Below are positions 1-6,442 of a stretch of DNA of 21,853 bases, one piece after another; the stretch's first letter is position 1; the number at the start of each line of letters is the position of its first letter. The DNA comes from Alphaproteobacteria bacterium (GTDB lineage: Bacteria > Pseudomonadota > Alphaproteobacteria > ATCC43930 > CGMCC-115725), in the NCBI GenBank assembly GCA_019237175.1, contig JAFAHP010000364.1:1-21853 (forward strand), written 5' to 3'. The position numbers were made by a program, and so were the translations under genes. Under the pieces are notes generated by a model. That model was not told the DNA's origin. It saw nothing but the letters and a program-made list of their open reading frames with translations, and ran no database searches.

Positions 1-1
1 C

Positions 2-459
2 GGCGCAGCAATTGGCGGCACTATCCGAAAATCAGCAGGGATTGCGGTCCGGCGCGTGTGGCACAGTACCGGGATGGCGAGGCTCAGGATCAGCATCGGT
101 TTTGAAGCCGGCGCGCTCAACTCGCTCGCAGAAGCAATCTTCTATTCCATCGACACGATCAGCACTCTCGGCGCGTCGGGGGTGGTGCTGGAGCGCCACT
201 GGCAGATGGTCGGCGAACGAGACGCGATCGACCGATGCTCGTGTTGGGCATTAGCACAGCCTATCACTGCAGGATTATTGGCCACTTATGGCCCACCGGC
301 GCCTCTGAGACCGTCGGCGCTGGACGCGCCGGCAAAGTCCACCATCGCACGTTCGCGGCGGAGATTTATACCCTCACCAAAAAGCTTGTCGTTCCGACCG
401 CAGCACCGCCGGTGAACGACGCAGCGGTCGAACGTGTTCGCTCGTTACCGATCGGTTGA
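2..459 (+). pseudogene. Frameshifted two-helix ion-channel (Ion_trans_2-like) remnant, 5' end outside window
   Basis: Frame 2 is open from the window edge to about 250. It encodes a pore-helix-like stretch, FYSIDTISTLGASGVVL, followed by HWQMVG. That order is typical of small bacterial channel proteins with a P-loop and a following helix. After GERDAIDR the match moves to frame 1 at 235, which reads MLVLGISTAY, the expected start of the second helix in this family, and runs to a stop at 457-459. A one-base loss near 234 would explain the change of frame. The classical TTxGYGD filter is replaced by STLGASG, so selectivity is unclear even before the shift. The reading is from pattern only. A sequencing error instead of true decay is possible, and the start lies to the left of the window. 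Confidence 0.55.
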
Positions 460-520
460 AGCGCGATAGGATCGCAGCAACGACTGGCCGGGAATGTCGC
501 CAGGGCAAAGGAGAACCGAG

Positions 521-970
521 ATGGCAAGGTCTTTTCAATTTGACGTCGATGCCGTGGTCGAGCAGCTCAACCGAATTCTGCAGATGGAACTTGCCGCAGT
601 CATCTACTACACGCACTACTCCTTTATGATCTACGGTCACGCCCGGATTCCGATAACCTCTTGGCTGCGTGAGAATGCGGCGGAATCGCTGACCCATGCG
701 CAAGAGGCGGGTCAAATGATCATGCGATTGCACAGGAGGCCGGCGCTCGGCATCGCGGCGTTGCCGACCACGCGGCACAATACGATCGATGAGATTCTCG
801 CCGAATCAATCCAGCGGGAGGAGGCTGGTGTGGAACTCTATCGGGAATTACTCTCGCTCGTCAAAGACAAGTCAGTTGTTCTCGAGGAATATGCGACACG
901 CTTGGTCTCGGCGGAGGCCGTACATTTGCGAGAGATGGAGCTGATGGCGATGCAGCGTGCACCCGACTAG
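521..970 (+). CDS. Ferritin-like / bacterioferritin-like diiron protein
   Basis: The product is 149 residues, the size of a bacterioferritin subunit (about 155). Likely diiron ligands are Glu23, Glu55 with His59, Glu100, and Glu132 with His135, spread over four helices as in ferritins. The second pair is E-x3-H, not the usual ExxH of bacterioferritin, and no heme-ligand Met is seen next to it. The protein therefore looks like a non-heme side branch of the Bfr family. Its role is inferred to be cytoplasmic iron oxidation and storage or stress protection. The frame is open from an ATG at 494, but ATG 521 is chosen because an AGGAG-type ribosome site (about 509-513) sits just upstream and the ferritin helix A begins soon after. 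The gene stands alone, between a broken channel gene and a tRNA. Confidence 0.8.
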   Translation: MARSFQFDVDAVVEQLNRILQMELAAVIYYTHYSFMIYGHARIPITSWLRENAAESLTHAQEAGQMIMRLHRRPALGIAALPTTRHNTIDEILAESIQREEAGVELYRELLSLVKDKSVVLEEYATRLVSAEAVHLREMELMAMQRAPD

Positions 971-1045
971 GGCGTTGCCGCGCAGAGGAAGAATTTTGAA
1001 GCCGAAGAACAAAGCCCCAAGGGTTGAGAGGCAGAAATTCTGAAG

Positions 1046-1079
1046 CTCGGGCCCAACGACAGCATCGTTCTTGCCCGAG
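1046..1079. repeat. Two-tier inverted repeat (hairpin)
   Basis: The outer arms CTCGGGC (1046-1052) and GCCCGAG (1073-1079) pair perfectly. Inside them AACGA (1055-1059) pairs with TCGTT (1065-1069) around the loop CAGCA. The small internal loop (CC against CTT) is typical of structured RNA. It could be part of a 3' UTR or terminator of the ferritin-like gene, or part of a small RNA. Confidence 0.5.
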
Positions 1080-1095
1080 GGAAGCCAGAAGAGCC

Positions 1096-1118
1096 GGCCC
1101 CTGCTGTCAGCAGGGGCC
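1096..1118. terminator. Strong 10-bp hairpin, possible terminator without T tract
   Basis: GGCCCCTGCT (1096-1105) and AGCAGGGGCC (1109-1118) are perfect reverse complements with a three-base spacer GTC. The hairpin lies 125 bases after the ferritin-like gene and could end its transcript. Neither side has a run of T, so it is not a canonical intrinsic terminator. Confidence 0.35.
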
Positions 1119-1267
1119 ACACGCCGCGGATCGGGCTGATCAGTTTCTGTGCCCCGCCGTTTTCGCGAAATCGGTCTCAGCGGCGCGAAGGCGGGAGTCT
1201 GCGCAAACGCCCCGGTATCCGTTCCCCGGCAACGTCGCTTGCCATGTGGTTGCCACCCGCGTCTTAC

Positions 1268-1300
1268 GTACGGCCGGTTACCCAGGTGTCCGGGCCGTAC
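1268..1300 (-). terminator. Inverted repeat just downstream of tRNA-Gly, possible terminator
   Basis: GTACGGCC (1268-1275) pairs with GGCCGTAC (1293-1300) across a loop of about 17 bases. It begins 11 bases beyond the encoded CCA of the minus-strand tRNA. This is where a tRNA transcript would end, but no T run follows on the minus strand. Confidence 0.3.
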
Positions 1301-1310
1301 ACTTGAAATC

Positions 1311-1385
1311 TGGAGCGGGCGAAGGGATTCGAACCCTCGACCCCAACCTTGGCAAGGTTGTGCTCTACCCCTGAGCTACGCCCGC
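1311..1385 (-). tRNA. tRNA-Gly (anticodon GCC), CCA encoded
   Basis: Read on the minus strand, the gene starts GCGGGCG at 1385 and pairs with CGCCCGC at its 3' end. It then has discriminator T (1314) and an encoded CCA (1313-1311). The D arm contains TAGCTCAGGGGTAGAGC, the T arm contains GGTTCGAATCC, and the anticodon loop carries GCC (plus-strand GGC at 1351-1353). All arms are present, so it should decode GGC/GGU glycine codons. It is flanked by plus-strand genes, with its own promoter upstream at 1422-1450. Confidence 0.97.
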
Positions 1386-1421
1386 GCTCCGTCGCCGCGG
1401 CGTCCCTGCGGCAACGGTTCC

Positions 1422-1450
1422 ATGATAGCTGCGCGCCGAGGTTTTAGCAA
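1422..1450 (-). promoter_or_regulatory. Sigma-70-like promoter of the tRNA-Gly gene
   Basis: On the minus strand TTGCTA (1450-1445) is followed after exactly 17 bases by TATCAT (1427-1422), four and five matches to the -35 and -10 consensus. Transcription would begin near 1415, giving a leader of about 30 bases before the tRNA 5' end at 1385. Confidence 0.6.
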
Positions 1451-1504
1451 AGGTTTGCGTTTCCAGCACTTGCCGCGGCCGGCCGGGGACGGCATGGTCT
1501 GGCC

Positions 1505-2029
1505 ATGCCCGGGCACCCGCTTACCCCCGAGGACCTGTTTGAGCGCTTGGACGCATTGGGCATCGCCCATCGAACCGCGAGCCATCCCCCGGTCTCTACC
1601 GTCGCCGAAGCGGGCGCCCTACGCGGCGACCTGCCCGGCGGCCATTGCAAAACTCTGTTCCTGAAGGACAGGAAAGGGGCCTTCTGGCTCGCGGTCATGC
1701 TCGAGGAGCGCCGCATAGACCTCCGGCGGCTCGCCGCACGTCTCGGCGCGCCCCGATTTTCATTTGGCGGGGCCGATGATCTCTACACGCTTTTGGGGGT
1801 GCGGCCGGGCAGCGTTACTCCATTTGCGCTCGTCAATGACATCACGCGGCAGGTCACTGCGGTGCTCGACCGCGACATGCTGCAGCAAGATCCGCTGAAC
1901 TATCATCCCCTGACGAACGACCGGACGACCGCGATCTCGCCCGGCGACCTGTTGCGCTTTATCACCGCCTGCGGGCACCGCCCGCTGATCGTCGAGCTTG
2001 CCGATCTTGAACACCGCTCCGCCGGCTGA
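1505..2029 (+). CDS. ProX/PrdX-type aminoacyl-tRNA deacylase (YbaK/ProRS-associated domain)
   Basis: The 174-residue protein is a free-standing YbaK/EbsC-like domain of the prolyl-tRNA-synthetase-associated group. Members hydrolyse mischarged tRNA, typically Ala-tRNA(Pro), in the cytoplasm. Family traits visible here are an N-terminal helix (LTPEDLFERLDALGIAHRT), the KTLFLKD strand with the conserved Lys near residue 49, the segment LLGVRPGSVTPFAL, and a C-terminal NDRTTAISPGDLLRF region. Length fits single-domain family members (about 165-175). The ATG at 1505 is the first start in frame. It is followed by a 101-base gap before the thioredoxin gene, so co-transcription is possible but not shown. 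The exact misacylated substrate cannot be told from sequence. Confidence 0.85.
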   Translation: MPGHPLTPEDLFERLDALGIAHRTASHPPVSTVAEAGALRGDLPGGHCKTLFLKDRKGAFWLAVMLEERRIDLRRLAARLGAPRFSFGGADDLYTLLGVRPGSVTPFALVNDITRQVTAVLDRDMLQQDPLNYHPLTNDRTTAISPGDLLRFITACGHRPLIVELADLEHRSAG

Positions 2030-2130
2030 GCGCGAGGATTTGCATGGGTGTCGAGGCCTTCCGCCGTCCGGGCGCTTGTCTTCGCCTATCCCTGCCGCCA
2101 TGTTGTAGCGCAATTGACAAGAGGAGAGCG

Positions 2131-3039
2131 ATGCCGAGCGAACCTTTGATCGGCGGCGCGGCTGCCGCCCCCGTCAAGGATGTCACTACCGCCACCTTCA
2201 TGACCGAGGTCATCGACAGCTCGTTCGAAACCCCGGTGATTGTCGATTTTTGGGCGCCGTGGTGCGGCCCCTGCCGACAGCTCGGCCCGATCCTCGAGAA
2301 AACCGTGCGCGCGGCTAACGGCGCGGTGCGCATGGTCAAGCTGAACATCGACGAGAACCCCGAAATCGCGCAGCAGATGCGCATTCAATCGATCCCGGCG
2401 GTCTATGCGTTCAAGGACGGGCGGCCGATCGATGGGTTTGTCGGTGCGCTGCCGGAGAGCCAAGTCAAACAATTCGTGCAGCGCGTCGGTGGCGGGAAGG
2501 CCGGACCTTCCCCGGTCGAGGAAGCATTGGCGATGGCCAAAGAAGCGCTGCAGCAGGGGGACCACGCCAGCGCCGGGGCTGTTTTCTCGCAAATTCTGCA
2601 GCGCGATCCGCAAAATCCCGAGGCCCAGGCCGGGCTCGCCCGCGCGTTGATTGCGGGCGGCGATCTCAAGAAGGCGCGCCAGGGGCTCGACCGCATCGCA
2701 AAGGAGCATGCCGGCCATGCCGAGATCGCCGCTGCCCGCGCGGCGCTCGACCTTGCCGAGCAGGCGAGGACAGCGATGGCTTCAGCCGGCAAATTGCGCG
2801 CCAGATTGACGGCGAACCCCGACGACCACGAGGCCCGCTACGAGCTTGCCACAGCACTTTTCGGCACGGGTGAGCGCAAGGCGGCAATCGACGAATTGCT
2901 GGCGTTGTACAAGCGCGACCGGGAATGGAACGATCAGGCGGCGCGCAAGCAGCTTCTCAAGTTTTTCGAGATTATGGGCGGCACCGATCCGCTGACCCTT
3001 AGTACACGGCGGCGGCTGTCGGCCCTGATGTTTTCCTGA
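2131..3039 (+). CDS. ybbN: Thioredoxin with C-terminal TPR-like region (YbbN/CnoX type co-chaperone)
   Basis: Of 302 residues, about 20-125 form a thioredoxin fold with WAPWCGPCR (Cys45, Cys48), followed by the SIPAVYAFKDG cis-Pro segment. Residues about 135-300 are helical repeats, including EALQQGDHASAGAVFSQIL and YELATALFGTGERKAAID, as in YbbN/CnoX proteins, which protect clients from oxidation and hand them to chaperones. Unlike E. coli YbbN, which lacks the full redox motif, this one keeps both cysteines and may be redox-active. The frame is open from 2044, but ATG 2131 follows a GAGGAG ribosome site at 2121-2126 and matches the usual N-terminus. The LON-domain gene starts 13 bases after its stop, which suggests an operon. 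Confidence 0.9.
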   Translation: MPSEPLIGGAAAAPVKDVTTATFMTEVIDSSFETPVIVDFWAPWCGPCRQLGPILEKTVRAANGAVRMVKLNIDENPEIAQQMRIQSIPAVYAFKDGRPIDGFVGALPESQVKQFVQRVGGGKAGPSPVEEALAMAKEALQQGDHASAGAVFSQILQRDPQNPEAQAGLARALIAGGDLKKARQGLDRIAKEHAGHAEIAAARAALDLAEQARTAMASAGKLRARLTANPDDHEARYELATALFGTGERKAAIDELLALYKRDREWNDQAARKQLLKFFEIMGGTDPLTLSTRRRLSALMFS

Positions 3040-3052
3040 GGGAGGGACGCCG

Positions 3053-3712
3053 ATGAGCGAGCGGCCGGGCTTTGCTGCGCTGTGCGAGACCCTACCGATC
3101 TTCCCGCTTGTCGGTGTGCTGCTCTTGCCGCGTGGGCGCCTGCCGCTCAATATCTTTGAGCCGCGCTATTTGGCGATGACGCGCGATGCGCTGGCGGGCG
3201 ACCGGCTGATCGGCATGGTCCAGCCGAGTGACCCGAACGTGCCGATGTCCGGCAATCCCGCGGTCTATCCAACCGGCTGTGCCGGCCGCATCACTTCATT
3301 CACCGAAACCGAAGATGGGCACTATCTGATCATGCTGACCGGGCTATGCCGCTTCCGCATCCGCGAGGAGCTCCCGCTGGTGAGCGGCTATCGCCGGGTC
3401 GTGCCGAACTGGGATGAGTTCGCCGGCGATCTGAGAACTCCCGGCGCGCCGAGTTTTGACCGCGAGCGCTTGATACGCGGCTTGCGCGCCTATTTCGACA
3501 AGCATCAGATCAAGGCCGAGTGGGAGGCAATCAGTAATGTCCCGGGTGACCGGCTGGTCACCTCGATCGCCATGGTGTGCCCGTTTGAACCGAGCGAAAA
3601 GCAGGCGTTGCTCGAGGCTCGCGATATCGACGAGCGCGCCGAACTGTTGACCGCGATCGTCGAGATGGCGGTCATGGACGCTCCGCGCGAGGGCGGCGGG
3701 GTCCGCCACTGA
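3053..3712 (+). CDS. LON N-terminal (substrate-binding) domain protein
   Basis: The 219-residue protein consists of a Lon-type N-terminal domain alone (ETLPIFPLVGVLLLPRGRLPLNIFEPRYLAM and, further on, MLTGLCRFRI). It has no AAA+ or protease domain. Such proteins are common in alphaproteobacteria next to ybbN-like thioredoxins and Trm112 genes. They are thought to act in protein quality control, perhaps by binding substrates, but no reaction is established. A GGAGGGA ribosome site lies upstream of ATG 3053. The stop at 3712 is 31 bases before the Trm112-like start, consistent with one transcript covering 2131-4353. Confidence 0.9.
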   Translation: MSERPGFAALCETLPIFPLVGVLLLPRGRLPLNIFEPRYLAMTRDALAGDRLIGMVQPSDPNVPMSGNPAVYPTGCAGRITSFTETEDGHYLIMLTGLCRFRIREELPLVSGYRRVVPNWDEFAGDLRTPGAPSFDRERLIRGLRAYFDKHQIKAEWEAISNVPGDRLVTSIAMVCPFEPSEKQALLEARDIDERAELLTAIVEMAVMDAPREGGGVRH

Positions 3713-3743
3713 GCCTGGCCCGAGGAGCGTGTGGAGGCGCAAG

Positions 3744-3962
3744 ATGGAAGGATCGCCGGAAATCGATCCTAAACTGCTCGAAATCCTGGTGTGTCCGCTG
3801 ACCAAAGGGCCGCTGCGCTACGACCGCGAGGCTCAAGAGCTGATCAGCGAGGAGGGGGGGCTCGCCTATCCGATCCGCGACGGCATCCCGATAATGCTGG
3901 TTGACGAGGCCCGCCCGCTGCGCGACGACGAGCAGCCAGCCAAGCGGCTTCCGCCGCCTTGA
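3744..3962 (+). CDS. Trm112 family protein (UPF0434/YcaR-like)
   Basis: This is a small protein of 72 residues with LLEILVCPLTKGPLRY followed by SEEGGLAYPIRDGIPIML, the signature of bacterial Trm112/YcaR proteins (about 60-70 residues). Eukaryotic Trm112 activates several methyltransferases; a bacterial partner cannot be named from this sequence. Only one of the zinc-ligand cysteines of the eukaryotic family is visible, as is usual for the bacterial branch. An in-frame GTG at 3729 exists, but ATG 3744 has a GGAGG ribosome site at 3733-3737 with six-base spacing. It is fourth in the block that begins with the deacylase. Confidence 0.88.
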   Translation: MEGSPEIDPKLLEILVCPLTKGPLRYDREAQELISEEGGLAYPIRDGIPIMLVDEARPLRDDEQPAKRLPPP

Positions 3963-3972
3963 GGAAGTTCCG

Positions 3973-4353
3973 GTGAGCGTCGCCGGGACAACGCGCTGGC
4001 CGGTCGAGCTGCGTCTCAAAAAAGCGGACAAGCGCCTCGAGGTCGGCTTTGACGATGGCAGCCGATTTAGCCTGCCAGCCGAGTATCTGCGCGTCGAAAG
4101 TCCGTCGGCCGAGGTACAGGGACATGGACCGGGGCAAAAGACGCTGGTCTCGGGGCGCGCTCATGTCGCTATCATCGGGCTGGAGCCGGTCGGGAATTAT
4201 GCCGTGCGCATCAGTTTCGACGATCTCCACGACACCGGCATCTTTTCGTGGAGCTACCTCTACCAGCTCGGTGTCGAGTACGAGCTGCGCTGGCGCAGGT
4301 ATGTCGATGCGCTGGCGGCGAACGGGTTGAGCCGCGAACCACAGCGCAGCTGA
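3973..4353 (+). CDS. DUF971 protein (gamma-butyrobetaine hydroxylase-like N-terminal domain)
   Basis: This 126-residue single-domain protein shows the DUF971 pattern: RWPVELRLKKADKRLEVGFDDGSRFSLPAEYLRVESPSAEVQGHG in the N-terminal half, then VAIIGLEPVGNYAVRISFDDLHDTGIFSWSYLYQLG. The same fold forms the N-terminus of gamma-butyrobetaine hydroxylase, and free-standing versions have been linked to Fe-S cluster proteins (ApbC/Mrp neighbours in other genomes). A specific role here is not shown. GTG 3973 is chosen because GAGGAAG (3961-3967) sits just before it and the domain starts at once. The longer open frame from 3901 would overlap the Trm112 gene. The gene ends 12 bases before the stop of the convergent sugar dehydratase. 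Confidence 0.88.
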   Translation: MSVAGTTRWPVELRLKKADKRLEVGFDDGSRFSLPAEYLRVESPSAEVQGHGPGQKTLVSGRAHVAIIGLEPVGNYAVRISFDDLHDTGIFSWSYLYQLGVEYELRWRRYVDALAANGLSREPQRS

Positions 4354-4365
4354 CCCACCACCGGA

Positions 4366-6318
4366 CTAACTTCCCGACGCGGCCGCTGCGCTCGGCTCGA
4401 ACCGCGGTCGACGGTACTCGGGAACCAATCTTTCTAGCAGTTGCATCATCCGTTGTTCGCGCCGCATGCGCGCGGCTTCTTCGAGTTCATCGAGCGAGCG
4501 GCCCAACACCCCGTAATCGGCGGTACGCGGTGCGGCCAGCCGGATCGCCGGGATCGAAGTCGGCATCAGCGGCTCATCCGGATGAAACAGCTCTTCATGC
4601 AATTTCTCGCCGGGACGCAGCCCAACAAACTCGATCCCGACATCGCGCCCTGGTCGCAGCCCCGCCAATCGGATCATCTGCTCGGCCAAATCGACGATTT
4701 TGACCGGTTCGCCCATGTCGAGAATGCAGATCGCGCCGCGAAAATCGGCTGCCTCGGAAGCGGGCGGCTGCGCCGCCGCCTGCAACACCAGCTCGACCGC
4801 TTCGCGTACCGTCATGAAAAAGCGGGTGACGTCTGGATCGGTCACCGTGAGCGGCCCGCCGGCTGCGAGCTGGCGGGCAAACAACGGCAGCACGGAGCCG
4901 GTCGAGCCGAGAACGTTGCCGAAGCGTACGGTCACATAGCGGGTCCCGCCGGACATGCGCCGCGCCTCGTAAAGGTCGAGAGCCTGACAAAAGCTCTCCG
5001 CCACGCGTTTGGTGGCGCCCATGACGCTTGTCGGGTTGACCGCCTTATCGGTCGAGATCAACACCACCGTCGCTACGCCAAAGGCGCGCGCCGCTTCGGC
5101 AATGTTGCGACTGCCGATGATATTGGTGAGCACTCCCTCGATCGGGTTTGCTTCTACCATTGGCAGGTGCTTGAGAGCGGCCGCGTGAAAGATGATCTCG
5201 GGCCGCTCGGCCGCGAGCACCTCGTCGATCTGGGTGCGCTCGCGCACATCGCGCAGCAACGGCAACCGCAGCGTCGCCGGAAACCGCTCACGCACTTCGA
5301 TGTCGATGGCGTAAAGCGCGAATTCGCTGCTATCCAACAACGCCAGTCGAGACGGAGACAGGGCCGCGATTTGACGCGACAGCTCGGCGCCAATCGTGCC
5401 ACCGGCGCCGGTGACCAATACCCGCCGCCCTTCGATGAGCCGTGACATGCTCGCGCGGTCCAACACCGCTTGTGGGCGGCCCAGCAGATCCTCAAGTGCA
5501 ATCGGCTCCAATACGTTTTCGGACGTGCGCTCGGGATCGTTGAGATTGCGCTGGAAGTCGGTCAGCTTGGGCAACCGAGCAAGCGGAATCGCCAATGCGT
5601 CGGCTTGGTCAAGCAATCGCCGCACCTGGACTCCCGGCAGATTGCGCGCCGTAATGATCAACTTCTGTGGGCGTTTGCCGCGACGGTCGAGCTGAGCAAC
5701 CACCTCTTCGAGCGAATCGATGGTGCCGAGTACCGGAACCCTGTAGATCTCACGACCGACGCGTGAAGAGGTATCGGAAAGAACACCGACCACCCGGTAA
5801 ACGGCCCGTGGGTTGTGCATCATCTCGCGAATAAAAGTATCGGCACCCTCCTTGGCGCTGATCAGCAAGACCGGTACGGTTTGATGCTTTGTCCGTTCGA
5901 GGACATGGTCGAGGCCCCGGTCCTTGAACAGCCGGTAGGCAAGACGTGGTCCGCCGAGCAGCGCGATCAGCACAAACCAGTTGATCAGCAAAGTGCTGCG
6001 TGGCAGCCCTTCGAGCCTGGTCAGCACAAACATCGCCGGCAGGAAGATAAGAATCGTCAGGCTGACCGCGCGCGTGATGTTGTAGAGATCGGGCAGCGAA
6101 GCGTAGCGCCAGATGCCGCGATAAAGCCCGGTAAGCCGATAGACCACGGCCGCAATCAGGGTAAGAGTGAGCAAGTAGATCAGGGTCAGCCGTGGATGCC
6201 AGCCAACGATCTGGTTCCCGAGCCGCAGATAGAGCGAGAGCAGGAAGGACACCGCCGCCATTGCAACGTCGTGCAGATAGGCGAGTACCGCGCGGCGGTT
6301 GTTTGGGAGAATAAACAC
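4366..6318 (-). CDS. FlaA1/CapD-type membrane nucleotide-sugar 4,6-dehydratase/epimerase
   Basis: From GTG 6318 the product has 650 residues, the family's usual size. It has four N-terminal membrane helices (about residues 10-120), a CoA-binding-like Rossmann domain (about 130-260), then a C-terminal SDR domain. The SDR domain carries the NAD(P) motif GAGGTIG (304-310), STDKA (422-426) and MGATK, where Met433 sits in place of the SDR Tyr and Lys437 is kept. Met there is known in WbpM-type UDP-GlcNAc 4,6-dehydratases. The likely role is the first step to a modified sugar for surface polysaccharide or glycosylation at the inner membrane. The frame stays open to ATG 6444, but those 42 extra residues match nothing, have weaker GC at third positions and contain an AT-rich palindrome. 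No glycosyltransferase is nearby. Confidence 0.88.
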   Translation of the reverse strand: MFILPNNRRAVLAYLHDVAMAAVSFLLSLYLRLGNQIVGWHPRLTLIYLLTLTLIAAVVYRLTGLYRGIWRYASLPDLYNITRAVSLTILIFLPAMFVLTRLEGLPRSTLLINWFVLIALLGGPRLAYRLFKDRGLDHVLERTKHQTVPVLLISAKEGADTFIREMMHNPRAVYRVVGVLSDTSSRVGREIYRVPVLGTIDSLEEVVAQLDRRGKRPQKLIITARNLPGVQVRRLLDQADALAIPLARLPKLTDFQRNLNDPERTSENVLEPIALEDLLGRPQAVLDRASMSRLIEGRRVLVTGAGGTIGAELSRQIAALSPSRLALLDSSEFALYAIDIEVRERFPATLRLPLLRDVRERTQIDEVLAAERPEIIFHAAALKHLPMVEANPIEGVLTNIIGSRNIAEAARAFGVATVVLISTDKAVNPTSVMGATKRVAESFCQALDLYEARRMSGGTRYVTVRFGNVLGSTGSVLPLFARQLAAGGPLTVTDPDVTRFFMTVREAVELVLQAAAQPPASEAADFRGAICILDMGEPVKIVDLAEQMIRLAGLRPGRDVGIEFVGLRPGEKLHEELFHPDEPLMPTSIPAIRLAAPRTADYGVLGRSLDELEEAARMRREQRMMQLLERLVPEYRRPRFEPSAAAASGS

Positions 6319-6335
6319 AAAACTCGTATATACGA
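6303..6335 (+). promoter_or_regulatory. AT-rich promoter/operator candidate between divergent genes
   Basis: TTGGGA (6303-6308), an 18-base spacer and TATATA (6327-6332) form a weak promoter facing the K+ channel gene. The -10 lies inside a perfect 12-base palindrome TCGTATATACGA (6324-6335), which could be read from either strand or bind a dimeric regulator. The stretch is clearly poorer in GC than its surroundings. It would only be intergenic if the dehydratase starts at GTG 6318. Confidence 0.35.
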
Positions 6336-6442
6336 AAGATCCGTGATCCGAAACTGCGCGCCGTAATCGCTGCGACGATGAGACGAATTCGGTGATCCGC
6401 TGCACTTTTAGCCGGCGCTTGGCGTCATTAAGATAGCGCAAC

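Larger units (their letters stand above)
971..1310. other. Gene-free stretch with three inverted repeats
   Basis: I see no convincing coding sequence in this 340-base gap; open frames here show no family pattern. It contains three potential hairpins (1046-1079, 1096-1118, 1268-1300), listed separately. The first two lie downstream of the ferritin-like gene and the third lies just beyond the 3' end of the minus-strand tRNA-Gly. None is followed by a clear T run. Confidence 0.6.

Noticed and set aside
429..440. Inverted repeat CGAAC-GT-GTTCG upstream of the ferritin-like gene as an operator
   Set aside because: Five-base arms are too short to stand out in this GC-rich sequence, and the repeat does not match a known iron-regulator site that I can recognise.
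1024..1374. Plus-strand open frame through the hairpin region and the tRNA
   Set aside because: It runs through the tRNA-Gly gene in antisense and lacks a ribosome site or family resemblance.
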